From Pirellula sp. (GTDB taxonomy: Bacteria > Planctomycetota > Planctomycetia > Pirellulales > PNKZ01), in contig PNKZ01000001.1 of assembly GCA_013822735.1 (NCBI GenBank), positions 992,001 to 1,056,000 of the forward strand: a DNA stretch of 64,000 nt. The letters run 5' to 3'. Shown here in pieces: positions 17,057 to 26,104 of the stretch (position 1 is the stretch's first letter; each line of letters opens with the position of its first letter). The notes under the pieces are model-generated. The model was not told the DNA's origin, searched no databases, and worked only from the letters and a program-made list of their open reading frames with translations. The position numbers and the translations under genes were made by a program.

Positions 17057-18523
17057 TTATTTTGCAGCTGTGCTCTTCGTCGCTTCTTGGATTTCGCCGC
17101 CGAGCCAAATGTCGGTACAGGTCGACGGCTTGCCCGGGAGTTCGCCGCTGAGGTTGACCCGCAGCACCACTCCTTCGCGCAAATCGTCCAAACTCGCGGC
17201 ACGGGCATACCGCCAAACGCGCGACTGCTCATTTACGCGTAACTCGCAAGCGCCGATATCCGGCGGACGTTGCATGTCGCCGTTGTAGTCTTTGACTTCG
17301 GGGATCTGTCGGGCCACTCGCAGTTTCCCCTCTTCCCGAAGGAACGTCAGCACGCGATAGGTCTCGAAGTTGGTCGCCAAACGACTGAACGCGTCCGACA
17401 CCAAGCTTGCTTGGGTAAACTTCCCTTGCTCATCCTGATAAAGTTGAAAGCGACAACGCGCACCGAGCGGCAAGTCGGAAAGTTTCGCCGATTTACCTCG
17501 TGCTTGAACCGTCCCCTTGTCGATCAGGCGGAAGTCGTTGATCTCGCCCGTGCGATCTAGTGCGAACTTGCCTCCGCCGTCGGAGCTATCGACGCTCGTC
17601 AGGGTGCCGTAAACCACATGCTCGGAATACGGCGGCGGCGCCACACCTTCTCGCAGTCGATACCACGGCTTTTCGAAATTTCCGAACTCCGTCCGAAACG
17701 GAAACTGGTCAGGATACTCCTTTGCCGGATTCTCCTTGAGTTCCTCATGAAGCATTCGGCCAAAGCCGTAGCCCATCAGGCTCTCACCGTAGAACTGATC
17801 CTGCACCTTCCAACCGGGGCCGAAAATGCGCACGATGCGGCCCCGTCGAAACCCTTCGAGCATGTTGGTGACCTTAAACGTCATGCGAACGCCGGCCGAT
17901 CCGGGCTCAACGACTTCGAACTCTTCAATCTTCGTAACGGTGCCCCGTTCGCCGTCGACCGGCGGATTCCAAGTGCGAAGTTCGTCGTTGGCGACGCAGA
18001 CCTTGGCATCTTTTCCGACGGCGAACTCCGGCAGCCAGGTCTTTTTAAACCGGTCGGCATCAATACTAAAAAACGCGACGGTAACAGTCGCGGCATCGGT
18101 CTGCTCGATCCGTCCGGCGAGTCCGCGTGCGCGCGTGAACTCGGCAAACTTCTGACGCTGTTGCTCGGTCGCCGGGGCGTCCCGGCGCGATCTGGTGAAA
18201 TCGTCTTCCACGGCAGTTGGTGCTAAGGTGCCGTTCGGCGATTCGTCGCCCGCCGTGAAATGTAGCACGATGCCGAGCGGCAACTCGCGCAAGTCGACTT
18301 CGGTGTTGAGATACTGCGCCGTGATGTTGGGGGCGAGCGTGAAGTCGTGCAATTCGCCACGTTTGTCGCGGTATTGGCCGGTGCGATGGATATAGTCGAG
18401 GGCGACCAGAGTACCGCTTCGGAGAGTCGAGTCGTTCGAAGGTTCCTCGGCGACTAGCGGCGCGATAGCGCACGTATACGTCGCGATCACTAAAACAACA
18501 AGTGAGATTCGAGCGCCGATCAT
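17057..18523 (-). CDS. Exported protein of unknown function with an internal duplication
   Basis: A 488-residue product; the ATG at 18523 overlaps the stop of the DUF1552 gene (ATGA), the basis for choosing this start over the longer open frame. A signal peptide covers residues 1-~28 (L-V-V-L-V-I-A-T-Y-T-C-A-I-A-P-L-V-A). Two related segments can be seen: one near residues 38-100 (G-T-L-V-A-L-D...G-E-L-H-D-F-T-L...L-R-E-L-P-L-G) and one near 305-370 (G-T-L-T-S-V-D...G-E-I-N-D-F-R-L...L-S-D-L-P-L-G), suggesting a duplicated small beta domain. I do not recognise the family. The context of DUF1592/DUF1552 partners suggests a role in the same envelope process. Confidence 0.85.
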   Translation of the reverse strand: MIGARISLVVLVIATYTCAIAPLVAEEPSNDSTLRSGTLVALDYIHRTGQYRDKRGELHDFTLAPNITAQYLNTEVDLRELPLGIVLHFTAGDESPNGTLAPTAVEDDFTRSRRDAPATEQQRQKFAEFTRARGLAGRIEQTDAATVTVAFFSIDADRFKKTWLPEFAVGKDAKVCVANDELRTWNPPVDGERGTVTKIEEFEVVEPGSAGVRMTFKVTNMLEGFRRGRIVRIFGPGWKVQDQFYGESLMGYGFGRMLHEELKENPAKEYPDQFPFRTEFGNFEKPWYRLREGVAPPPYSEHVVYGTLTSVDSSDGGGKFALDRTGEINDFRLIDKGTVQARGKSAKLSDLPLGARCRFQLYQDEQGKFTQASLVSDAFSRLATNFETYRVLTFLREEGKLRVARQIPEVKDYNGDMQRPPDIGACELRVNEQSRVWRYARAASLDDLREGVVLRVNLSGELPGKPSTCTDIWLGGEIQEATKSTAAK

Positions 18524-19932
18524 GCCGTGATCTCCGACACCGGTCCGAGGCTGTCGACGAACGTCTCGGCATCGACTTCCATTTTCTGCAGCATCGTCAC
18601 CATCACGTTGCTCAGGCGGGCCGACGAATCTTTCGGCTTGCCGCAGAGCGATTTCCATTCGTCGTACCCGAGGGTGTAGTCTTCCTTCAGGTACGGCCGG
18701 TTGTAGTCGATATGCGTGCCGTGCTTGAGTCCGAGCCCTGCGCCGCCGGCGAGCAAGATGGGCAGGTTGCCGTTCGAATGGCTGTGGCCGTAGCTCATAC
18801 CGCTGCCGAAGAGCACCATCGTACGATCGAGCAGCGGCGTGTCCCCGTCGGCCACGCTGCGCAGCTCGTCGAGGAAGTGCGCAAACTGCTCCATGATGAA
18901 AGCATCGCTCTTGGCGAGCCGATCGAGAATCTCCGGGTCGCCGTTGTGGTGCGAAAGGTTGTGACGGGCCTGGGTGATGCCGATTTCCGGAATCGCCAGC
19001 CCGTTCCCTTCGCTCCCGTTCATGTAGGTGACGATGCGCGTCATGTCGGTGCGGAGCGCCAGCACGATGAGGTCGAACATCGTACGCCAGTACTCGCCCG
19101 CTTGGGCCTTGGGAACGTCGCGTTGAAATGGCGCGGCAAGTTTCGGTTCCACTTTCGGCTTCGGAGCGTCGAGCCAGGCATCGAGCCGTTCGATCCGCTG
19201 TTCCACGTCGCGCACGGCGTGCAGGTATTCGTCGAGCTTTGTGCGATCTTCGCCGCCGAGCGACGACTTCAGGGCCTTGGCGTCGTCGAGCACCGCGTCG
19301 AGGATGCTGCGTTGCTTGAGCAGTCCGTTACGTTGGGCCGCGATACCGCCGGGGACTTCGCCGAAGAGGCGGTTGAAGATCGTGCGCGGATTGTCTTCCG
19401 CGGGGAGCGGCACGCCGTCGCGCGAGAAGGCGAGCGTGTTGGTGCCGAACGGCCGCCCGGTGCCGGACGAGATCGAAAGCTCCAGCGACGGGAAACGGGT
19501 TTGAATGCCGACGGTCTCGGCCATCACTTGGTCGCAAGAGATCGTGTTGTCGTACTTGCGGCCGCTCTGCGCATCGATCTTTGCGCCGGTGAGCCAGGTG
19601 TCGGCACAAACGTGCGCCTGACCAATGCCGTTGGGGTGATGCAGGCCGCTGAAGACGGTGAAGTCGTTGCGGTGCGCCGCCAACGGTTTGAGCGACGGCG
19701 ACAGGTCATAGTCGCGGCCCGACTTCGTGACTTGCCATGTCATGCCGTTGACGCCGTTGGGAATGTAGACGAACACGCTGCGGCGCGGTTTTGTTTCCGC
19801 CGCGGCTCGCAAGGCCGCTCGCGCGTAACGCGGCGTCATTGCGTCTAAGAGCGGCAGCGCCATCGTTGCGCCGACGCCGCGCAGGAAGTGTCGCCGCGAG
19901 AGCACGCGATGGTCGGTATAAATGTGCGCCAT
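18520..19932 (-). CDS. DUF1552 family protein, Tat-type signal
   Basis: A 470-residue protein opening with a Tat-like leader (S-R-R-H-F-L-R-G-V-G-A, residues 12-22). DUF1552 features follow: V-F-V-Y-I-P-N-G-V-N-G near 53-63, then S-G-L-H-H-P-N-G, and a C-terminal region with V-L-F-G-S-G-M-S-Y-G...H-S-N-G-N-L-P-I-L-L-A-G-G, which resembles part of DUF1501 proteins. The family is paired with DUF1592-type cytochromes in planctomycetes, as here: the start lies 17 bp after that gene. The stop overlaps the next start by 4 bp, implying translational coupling. Biochemical role unknown. Confidence 0.93.
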   Translation of the reverse strand: MAHIYTDHRVLSRRHFLRGVGATMALPLLDAMTPRYARAALRAAAETKPRRSVFVYIPNGVNGMTWQVTKSGRDYDLSPSLKPLAAHRNDFTVFSGLHHPNGIGQAHVCADTWLTGAKIDAQSGRKYDNTISCDQVMAETVGIQTRFPSLELSISSGTGRPFGTNTLAFSRDGVPLPAEDNPRTIFNRLFGEVPGGIAAQRNGLLKQRSILDAVLDDAKALKSSLGGEDRTKLDEYLHAVRDVEQRIERLDAWLDAPKPKVEPKLAAPFQRDVPKAQAGEYWRTMFDLIVLALRTDMTRIVTYMNGSEGNGLAIPEIGITQARHNLSHHNGDPEILDRLAKSDAFIMEQFAHFLDELRSVADGDTPLLDRTMVLFGSGMSYGHSHSNGNLPILLAGGAGLGLKHGTHIDYNRPYLKEDYTLGYDEWKSLCGKPKDSSARLSNVMVTMLQKMEVDAETFVDSLGPVSEITA

Positions 19933-19949
19933 GGTGGTTCGATTTGCGT

Positions 19950-22412
19950 TTAGCGTTTAAGGAACAGCGGACTTGCGACAAGCGACTCGATGAGCGAGGT
20001 GATTCGGTAGTCGTCTGCCGCCGCTTGCTCGGTAATGTGCTTCAATTCTTCGCGATCGACGAACGTCATGCCGCGGCGCAGGGCGTACGTGGCAAGCTTC
20101 TCGGTAAACGCGGCGGCAAACTTGTCCGTGTCGGCGAGCAAGAGTTGCTTCAGTCCTTGCGCATCCGCGAAAGTGCGACCATCGACGAGCCGGCCCGAGG
20201 CGTCGAGCTTCGGATCGGCGCCGGTGCCGTCTCGGACCGTTTCCACGGTTCGCCAGCGGCCGATCGCGTCGTAGTTGTCGAAGGCGATTCCGAGCGGATC
20301 GATCTTGTTATGGCAGGCGGTGCAATTGGGATCGGCTCGATGGGCTTCGAGCTTCTCGCGCACCGTGGTCTTCTTCTCTTGCGGCGCAGGAGTGCCGAGC
20401 GCGGGCACGTTCGCCGGCGGCGGCGGGGGCGGCTTGCCGACGATCGATTCCAGCATCCAAACGCCGCGATGCACGGGGCGATGGCGGGTGCCGTCGGAGC
20501 TGAGGCTCAAGATGGAGCCGTGCGTAAGCACGCCGCCCCGATGATCGTCCGGCCGAAGCGAAACGCGGCGTAGCGCATCGCCGCGCACGCCGTCGATACC
20601 GTAATGCACGGCGAGTCGTTCGTTGAGCATCGTCCAGTTCGAGTTGAGAAACTCGCGGAGGCTGCCGTTGCGGTCGAGCACGTCGCGGAAATAGCCGAGC
20701 GTTTCGGCCACCATGCTCTGTTCGAGGTTTTCGTCGTACTCGGGATAGAGGAGTTTGTCGGGCGGAAACATGCCGACGCGCCGCAACTGCAGCCATTGCC
20801 GCGGGAAGCTTTCGGCAAAACGGGCCGCCTTCGGATCACGCAGCATGCGCCCGACTTCGGAGCGTAGAACGTCCGCGCGATGCAACTCGTTACGGCCTGC
20901 AAGTTCGAGCAGGCGTTGGTCGGGCATCGTGCTCCAGAGGAAATACGATAAACGCGACGCCAACTCCCAGTCGTTGAGCTGCGGATGGAATTTCGCCGGC
21001 GTACCTTCCACGAGATACAGGAAGTTCTTCGAACAGAGCACTGCCGTAAGTCCGCTCTTCACGGCCGCTTCAAACGGCTCGCCCAGGCTTAGCGACTTTC
21101 TATAAGGCTGCAGCAAAAGCTCCGCTTCGCCGGCTGCGAGCGGACGTCGCCACGCTTTGGCCGCGAAGCGCGCCAGAATCTCGCGCGCATACACATCGTC
21201 CTGCTTTGCTTGTTCGCCGCCGAAGAAAATCTCGCGATGGGCGGGCGTCGGCCAAGACTCCACGAGCGGGCCGTCCCATTCTACGGAGTCGATGATGAGC
21301 GTCGGCTGGAGCGGCCGGTAGTCGTCGTCGGTGAGCTTGAGTTGCCAAGGCACGCGACTGCGCGTGGTCGTGAAGGCGTTCGGCGTACCGGAGTGCCGCG
21401 AACGGCGTCCTTCCGGATTCGGTCCCGGCACGGAGTTGATAATCCGCACCGGGTACGAGCCGGCGAGGAGATGCACGCGGGCTTCCACCGTAATCGGCTG
21501 GTCCTCTGGTGCGTCGATGTCGCGCTCGATCAACGTCTTGTCGACATTCGAGAGGTACACCTTCAAACGCGGAGGGCGACCGCCGGCGGGGCGCAGCCCG
21601 CTAAGCTTTAGCCGGATGAGATACTCGCCGGTCGTTTTGACCGTGAAGTTCCAGGTGTCGGTCGTGTAGTTGTTCGGCACGATCTCGATGCGCACCTGAT
21701 CCGCGATGCCGCGAGATTCGTACTCCGGCTGAAACCCCTTCCAGCGCATGTCGAAGGCGCCCCAATGGACGAGTTCGCGTTTGGGTTCGGGGCGCAGCGA
21801 CAGAGCTTCGTTGAGCACCGCATCCGCGGCGGCCAGATATTTCTCAACGTGCGCGGGGGACAACGTCAGCACCGAGCCGATCCGCTCGAAGCCCTTCCAA
21901 TCGGGATCCTCGGGCAAGCCGGTCGGCGCGTTGACGTCGAATGTCACGCCCAGCAGGTCGCGAATCGTGTGGGCATATTCTTCGCGCGAAAGTTTGCGAA
22001 ACGACACGCGTTCGCCGGCCGAAGATTGCTTGGCGGTCTCCGCTTCGTGCAATTGTCCGGCAATCCAATCGGCCGCCCGGGCCACATCTTCCGGCTTAGG
22101 GCGCTGCTCGCTTTCCGGCGGCATGTCGCCGGAATTGATCCGGTTCATGATCTCTTCCCAATGCGCCATGATCTTCGGCGAATCGAAGTTCACAACGAGA
22201 TCGTCGACGCGCAAATCCCCTTCTTGCTTCCGTGCGCCGTGGCACTTCGTGCAATGGCCGGCGAAGAATGACCGAACGGTTTCATCGGGCCGCGAGGGGA
22301 CGGCGCCGCAGGCCGTATGGTTTGTGAGCGCTACGCAAATGGTGAGCGTCACACACGCGATAGAGCCTATCGGGACTGACGACCTTCTGAGCACTCGGCT
22401 AAATAACATCAT
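19950..22412 (-). CDS. Planctomycete cytochrome-like protein, DUF1587/1595/1592/1588/1585
   Basis: An 820-residue multi-domain protein. The ATG at 22412 directly precedes a signal peptide (V-P-I-G-S-I-A-C-V-T-L-T-I-C-V-A-L); the frame is open to 22628 but that extension looks non-coding. Order of parts: a haem-type C-T-K-C-H soon after the signal, DUF1587 (F-R-K-L-S-R-E-E-Y-A-H-T-I-R-D-L-L), a beta-rich carbohydrate-binding-like region, DUF1595/DUF1592 (F-L-Y-L-V-E-G...A-S-R-L-S-Y-F-L-W-S-T-M-P-D), DUF1588 with a second CxxCH (C-T-A-C-H-N-K-I-D-P-L-G) and DUF1585 (T-Y-A-L-R-R). Such proteins are thought to sit in the periplasm; substrates are unknown. First gene of a four-gene operon. Confidence 0.93.
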   Translation of the reverse strand: MMLFSRVLRRSSVPIGSIACVTLTICVALTNHTACGAVPSRPDETVRSFFAGHCTKCHGARKQEGDLRVDDLVVNFDSPKIMAHWEEIMNRINSGDMPPESEQRPKPEDVARAADWIAGQLHEAETAKQSSAGERVSFRKLSREEYAHTIRDLLGVTFDVNAPTGLPEDPDWKGFERIGSVLTLSPAHVEKYLAAADAVLNEALSLRPEPKRELVHWGAFDMRWKGFQPEYESRGIADQVRIEIVPNNYTTDTWNFTVKTTGEYLIRLKLSGLRPAGGRPPRLKVYLSNVDKTLIERDIDAPEDQPITVEARVHLLAGSYPVRIINSVPGPNPEGRRSRHSGTPNAFTTTRSRVPWQLKLTDDDYRPLQPTLIIDSVEWDGPLVESWPTPAHREIFFGGEQAKQDDVYAREILARFAAKAWRRPLAAGEAELLLQPYRKSLSLGEPFEAAVKSGLTAVLCSKNFLYLVEGTPAKFHPQLNDWELASRLSYFLWSTMPDQRLLELAGRNELHRADVLRSEVGRMLRDPKAARFAESFPRQWLQLRRVGMFPPDKLLYPEYDENLEQSMVAETLGYFRDVLDRNGSLREFLNSNWTMLNERLAVHYGIDGVRGDALRRVSLRPDDHRGGVLTHGSILSLSSDGTRHRPVHRGVWMLESIVGKPPPPPPANVPALGTPAPQEKKTTVREKLEAHRADPNCTACHNKIDPLGIAFDNYDAIGRWRTVETVRDGTGADPKLDASGRLVDGRTFADAQGLKQLLLADTDKFAAAFTEKLATYALRRGMTFVDREELKHITEQAAADDYRITSLIESLVASPLFLKR

Positions 22413-22635
22413 GCGCGGCAGATTTCGGCAATGCGGGGCCGAGACGACGAGGTGGGTTGTGGCGGGATTCGACGAACGCGAACCACAGTGAGCTCGCGTT
22501 AGGAGGCGGGGACCGCTGGCTGCCGTTGTCGGCAACCTTCGGCATGGCGGGCGAGATTCGCAACATGCGGAATCTGGTGTCGATTCCGCAACGCAAGTGT
22601 AAGCCAAGCTCGCGCCCCGTTCCAGCAAGGAAATA

Positions 22636-22676
22636 GGCCGGCGCGGCTGAATTCACCTTCGAAATCAGCCGCGGCC
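22636..22676 (-). terminator. Hairpin after the metal-export cluster
   Basis: The arms GCGGCTGA (22643-22650) and TCAGCCGC (22665-22672) pair perfectly and are extended by GGCC on both sides. It begins just after the stop of the ABC ATPase gene on the minus strand and is followed by TATTTCC, so it is a plausible but T-poor terminator of the whole 31.5-22.7 kb cluster. Confidence 0.6.
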
Positions 22677-22677
22677 C

Positions 22678-23367
22678 TTACGCTGCCTTGGCGGATGGAT
22701 CCGCACTCTGACGGACCGTGCCACTTTCCAAGCGTAGCCAAGTACGCGCACGTTGAGCGGCGACCGCATCGTGCGTCACCATGACGATCGTACGCCCTTC
22801 GCCATGCAGCTCGTCGAGAAAGTCGAGGACGATGCGGCGACTGTCCGGGTCGAGATTCCCCGTCGGTTCGTCGGCGAGAACGATGCGAGGGTCGTTGGCC
22901 AACGTACGCGCCAAAGCAACGCGTTGTTGCTGGCCGGTGCTCAGTTCGCTCGGCTTATGATCGAGGCGATCCGCCAAGCCCATCCGTTCTAATAGTTCGC
23001 CGGACCGCGCCCTCTGCTTCGCCGGCGATTGTCCGGTGAGGTAAAGCGGGATCTGCACATTCTCTTGTGCCGTGAGGTACGGAACCAAGTTGAATGTTTG
23101 AAAGACGAAGCCCATGCGCTCGCGACGAAACTCCGCGCGACGGGTCGGCGACATGTCGTAGAGCGAAATGCCGTCGACGGAGACGCTGCCCGAGTTCGGC
23201 GAGAGCATTCCGCCGAGAATTGAGAGGAGCGTCGTTTTTCCGCTGCCGCTGGGGCCGAGAATGGCCGCGTATTCGCCGTCTGCGATCTCGAGCGATTCCG
23301 TGCGCAAGGCCAGGACTTCGGACGATCGGCGCGTGTAGGTTTTCGAGACGTTCTGCAACTGAAACAC
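22678..23367 (-). CDS. ABC transporter ATP-binding protein (MacB/LolD type)
   Basis: A 229-residue ATPase with all motor motifs: Walker A G-P-S-G-S-G-K-T (38-45), Q-loop F-V-F-Q near 87-90, signature L-S-T-G-Q (142-146, T in place of the usual G), Walker B V-L-A-D-E-P (163-168) and switch His 199. It belongs to the LolD/MacB/FtsE group, which powers mechanotransmission across the envelope rather than substrate passage through the membrane. The GTG start at 23367 is 1 bp after the permease stop, so the two are certainly one unit. The position at the end of a metal-efflux cluster suggests a role with that system. Confidence 0.94.
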   Translation of the reverse strand: MFQLQNVSKTYTRRSSEVLALRTESLEIADGEYAAILGPSGSGKTTLLSILGGMLSPNSGSVSVDGISLYDMSPTRRAEFRRERMGFVFQTFNLVPYLTAQENVQIPLYLTGQSPAKQRARSGELLERMGLADRLDHKPSELSTGQQQRVALARTLANDPRIVLADEPTGNLDPDSRRIVLDFLDELHGEGRTIVMVTHDAVAAQRARTWLRLESGTVRQSADPSAKAA

Positions 23368-23368
23368 G

Positions 23369-24589
23369 TTAGACCTCTTGGAAGCAGGTGCAGGGATCGA
23401 GTCGCGCGGCGCGTCGTGCAGGCCAGTAGGCCGCCAACAGCGTCACGGCGAGAGCCGCAGCCACTGCGACCAACGCTAATAACGGCAGCGGGGCCACGGA
23501 GACGCCGGCCCAATACGGCCCGAGGAACACGGCCGCGGCGATGCCGATAAGGCACCCGCCGACGCCCCCGGCAATGCCCAGCCAAAACGCCTTCAATAGG
23601 AACAAGCGCGAGATCAAACCGGGCGCCGCGCCGAGCGCCATCAATGTGCCGATCTCACGCCGCCGTTCGCGCACGTTGGCGGAAATCGACGACGCGACGG
23701 TCGTCCCCCCGACGATGACGAGCACGCCCAACACGAACACCGACGAGCGCGCCATGAGACGATTGATTCCCACTTGGGTTTGCACCACTTGCGAGACCGT
23801 CACGACTTTCGAGTCGGGAAGCAGCGCGGAGAGTTGCGGCACCAGGTCGCCGGCGGCATCCTCGCAGCATCCGAGAACCTCGATTGCGCTGACGACCTCG
23901 CCCGCCTTAGTGCATCGCTGAACGGTGTGGAGATGCGCGAAGATCCGCCCGTCGTCGACCGTGCCGGTCGACGGCAGGACCGCGACCACGCGAAACTTTT
24001 CGCCGAACAGCACGAGCGACGAACCGGTTTTGAGTTCGGAGCGGGCCGCGGTATCGGCTCCGACGACGACTTCGTGGTCGCCCAGTTCTCGAATCGTTCG
24101 GCTCGTCGCGAGCGCTTCAGGCGACGCATCTTCCGCCGAGTCGGAGTGAACCTTGGTGCAGCCGACGTGCTTCTTGATGCTGAACATCGAAACGGATTGC
24201 CAAGCTGCCTTGGCTTGAAACTCCGTTTGCGGCAGGATGCCGGTGAGAATCACGTCCTTGCCGTCATATTGCGTCGGCACGCAAAGCTTCGGTGAGAGCT
24301 TTTCAACGCCCGGCAGCGAGGCCATGAGCACCTGCGAGACGCGTTCTTCGGGCAAGGTCTGTCCGTTGAGGTCGGCGGAGTAATAGTCTTGCAGCGTCGC
24401 CGCTTTGGGCAGGATGAGGATGTTGGCGCCGAGCGTTTCGAGCTGGTGCGCCACTTCGCGTTCGGAGAACACGGTCACATGTCGAATGGCGACGAGCGCG
24501 GCGACTCCCAGCAGAATCGCGGTCACGCTTGTGAGCATCGCCGTGGGGCGCTCCCACATTTCTTTCCAGACGATCGATCGGAGATTCAT
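23369..24589 (-). CDS. MacB/FtsX-type ABC permease with Cys-rich periplasmic domain
   Basis: A 406-residue permease with the MacB topology: one N-terminal membrane helix (~20-40), a large periplasmic domain (~41-275) and three C-terminal helices (~280-400). The periplasmic part is unusually rich in Cys and His for this family (C103, H141/C144/H148 in [10 protein letters not shown]220-H221, C226, C241-C242), which fits the metal-resistance context and may bind metal (inference). It precedes its ATPase by 1 bp and follows the thioredoxin-fold protein by 36 bp. Confidence 0.9.
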   Translation of the reverse strand: MNLRSIVWKEMWERPTAMLTSVTAILLGVAALVAIRHVTVFSEREVAHQLETLGANILILPKAATLQDYYSADLNGQTLPEERVSQVLMASLPGVEKLSPKLCVPTQYDGKDVILTGILPQTEFQAKAAWQSVSMFSIKKHVGCTKVHSDSAEDASPEALATSRTIRELGDHEVVVGADTAARSELKTGSSLVLFGEKFRVVAVLPSTGTVDDGRIFAHLHTVQRCTKAGEVVSAIEVLGCCEDAAGDLVPQLSALLPDSKVVTVSQVVQTQVGINRLMARSSVFVLGVLVIVGGTTVASSISANVRERRREIGTLMALGAAPGLISRLFLLKAFWLGIAGGVGGCLIGIAAAVFLGPYWAGVSVAPLPLLALVAVAAALAVTLLAAYWPARRAARLDPCTCFQEV

Positions 24590-24625
24590 CAGGGCCGTCC
24601 TTGGCTATGATCTTGTTTTGCGAGT

Positions 24626-25414
24626 CTAGCGTGCCGTCGACGCCTTGGGCCCGTGCGCGTGGCCGTGTTTGCAGTTGGGGTCGTCGCAACACTTGCCGGC
24701 CTTGTGGAGTGCTCCGGCGATCTCGAATTTTGTGGATGCGGCGGTGAACTTGCCGACCAATACTCCCGGCGGTGCGAAGAATACCGTGTTGGCCTGGTTG
24801 GCGGCTACGCCGAGTTGCAACTCCGCCAATAGCTGCGCTTCCGCGGGGTCGCCGTCTCGCACCAACACGACATTGCCGCGATCCTTAAATTGCGCGTCGG
24901 CCAGGAAGTCGGCGACTCCTTCCGGTACCGTCGGTTGCGGAGTCGTTTGCAGGCAGAGAAAGACTAGCTTTCCTTGCTGCATCGCCTTCATGCAATGCGA
25001 CATGGCCGGCGTGACATAGGCCTCGGTCAATTGCTTCTCGACGACCCGTTGCGGGAACACGCCGGTGATGGCGCCGTTGGGGGCCGTGACCATGGTGAGC
25101 GGCATCGGAGCTCGGCTCACGTCAAATTGCTTGACGATCGCTTGCTCGGCGGGATTGGAGATTTGCACAAATACCGACGCAACCGTTTGCGGTTGCGTCG
25201 CAACCGTATCGCCGACGACTTGCGCCATCGAGCGCGTGGCCTGATCGTCTTCGCGATAAAAGACGATGTACGTGAACTTGCCCGACGTCGCCGATTGGGC
25301 GAGAACCTGTTGGGCTCCCACCGCAGCCGGTGCGGTTTCTTGACCCCGGCCGATGCCGGGCTGAAAAAGTCCGCACGCCGCTAGCATTGCTATTGTGAAC
25401 AGTCCGATTCTCAT
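24626..25414 (-). CDS. Exported thioredoxin-fold-like protein with Cys/His metal-binding tail
   Basis: A 262-residue protein from the ATG at 25414, preceded by AAAGGAA at good spacing. The leader M-R-I-G-L-F-T-I-A-M-L-A-A-C could be a short lipoprotein signal (L-A-A-C lipobox). The middle resembles a thioredoxin-like fold (F-T-Y-I-V-F-Y-R-E-D-D...V-A-S-V-F-V-Q-I-S-N) but lacks a CxxC at the active-site position. The tail reads K-C-C-D-D-P-N-C-K-H-G-H-A-H-G, a dense Cys/His ligand set. It sits inside the metal-efflux cluster. I do not recognise a named family; periplasmic metal sensing or delivery is an inference. Confidence 0.8.
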   Translation of the reverse strand: MRIGLFTIAMLAACGLFQPGIGRGQETAPAAVGAQQVLAQSATSGKFTYIVFYREDDQATRSMAQVVGDTVATQPQTVASVFVQISNPAEQAIVKQFDVSRAPMPLTMVTAPNGAITGVFPQRVVEKQLTEAYVTPAMSHCMKAMQQGKLVFLCLQTTPQPTVPEGVADFLADAQFKDRGNVVLVRDGDPAEAQLLAELQLGVAANQANTVFFAPPGVLVGKFTAASTKFEIAGALHKAGKCCDDPNCKHGHAHGPKASTAR

Positions 25415-25477
25415 AGCGATTCCTTTCGCGACCAAATGGCTTATTTCTAAAGCTATCGGTATCCCTTTTCGGGAGAA

Positions 25478-26023
25478 CTAATGTTTGTGTTCCGCATCTC
25501 CTTCTTTGCCATGCTCATGCTCGATCGCGCCGCGGAACTGTTTTCCGCTAATGGTGACGACCAATTGCGCGTCGGCTCCTTCGGCGTCGAGGTCGCCCGC
25601 GAGTTCCTTGTCGGCCGAGAAAAATCGCGAGGAAGTTCCGGCGGTTTCGCCGGACTCCGGCTTCGCGGCAATCTTGAATTGCTCCGCCTTGCCGCCGTGC
25701 TTCAAGTTGACGACTAGTTCGACGGCGTCGATCGGCACGGCTTTCTTCGCCGAGCTATCGAGGATGTAAAACGTCACTTCGCCGGCCTTGTCGTCGTGAA
25801 TGAGTTCGACGTGATACTGTTCGTCGCCGAGTTCGATCAGGTGGCCGCCGTGAGGACCTTCGCTCGGGTGAGCGTGCTCCGCTTGGGCGGAACTACTACC
25901 CGAATGGCCCTTGGGGGGCGATGCCGGTCCGCAGCCGACGACCATGAGCACGCCGGTCAATGACGCGAGCGCGAGAAATCGAAAAGTGGAACCGAAACCG
26001 TACGGGGAAGGATTCGTATTCAC
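25478..26023 (-). CDS. His-rich lipoprotein of the metal-efflux cluster
   Basis: A 181-residue lipoprotein with a clear lipobox (L-M-V-V-G-C, Cys at about 31). After the lipid site the mature N terminus is His-rich (A-E-H-A-H-P-S-E-G-P-H-G-G-H), and the last 14 residues are again His-rich (H-E-H-G-K-E-G-D-A-E-H-K-H). The body looks like a small beta-sandwich (Y-H-V-E-L-I-H-D...V-T-F-Y-I-L-D). It lies 82 bp downstream of the RND pump gene. A periplasmic metal-binding accessory, comparable in role to CusF though not homologous as far as I can see, is the likeliest function. Confidence 0.85.
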   Translation of the reverse strand: MNTNPSPYGFGSTFRFLALASLTGVLMVVGCGPASPPKGHSGSSSAQAEHAHPSEGPHGGHLIELGDEQYHVELIHDDKAGEVTFYILDSSAKKAVPIDAVELVVNLKHGGKAEQFKIAAKPESGETAGTSSRFFSADKELAGDLDAEGADAQLVVTISGKQFRGAIEHEHGKEGDAEHKH

Positions 26024-26104
26024 GTAACACTCCGAGATAGGAACAGGAGAAACGGGGATTTGTAGAACTTGTGGTCGATGTTTTTAAGGATCGGCGAAGC
26101 GGCG

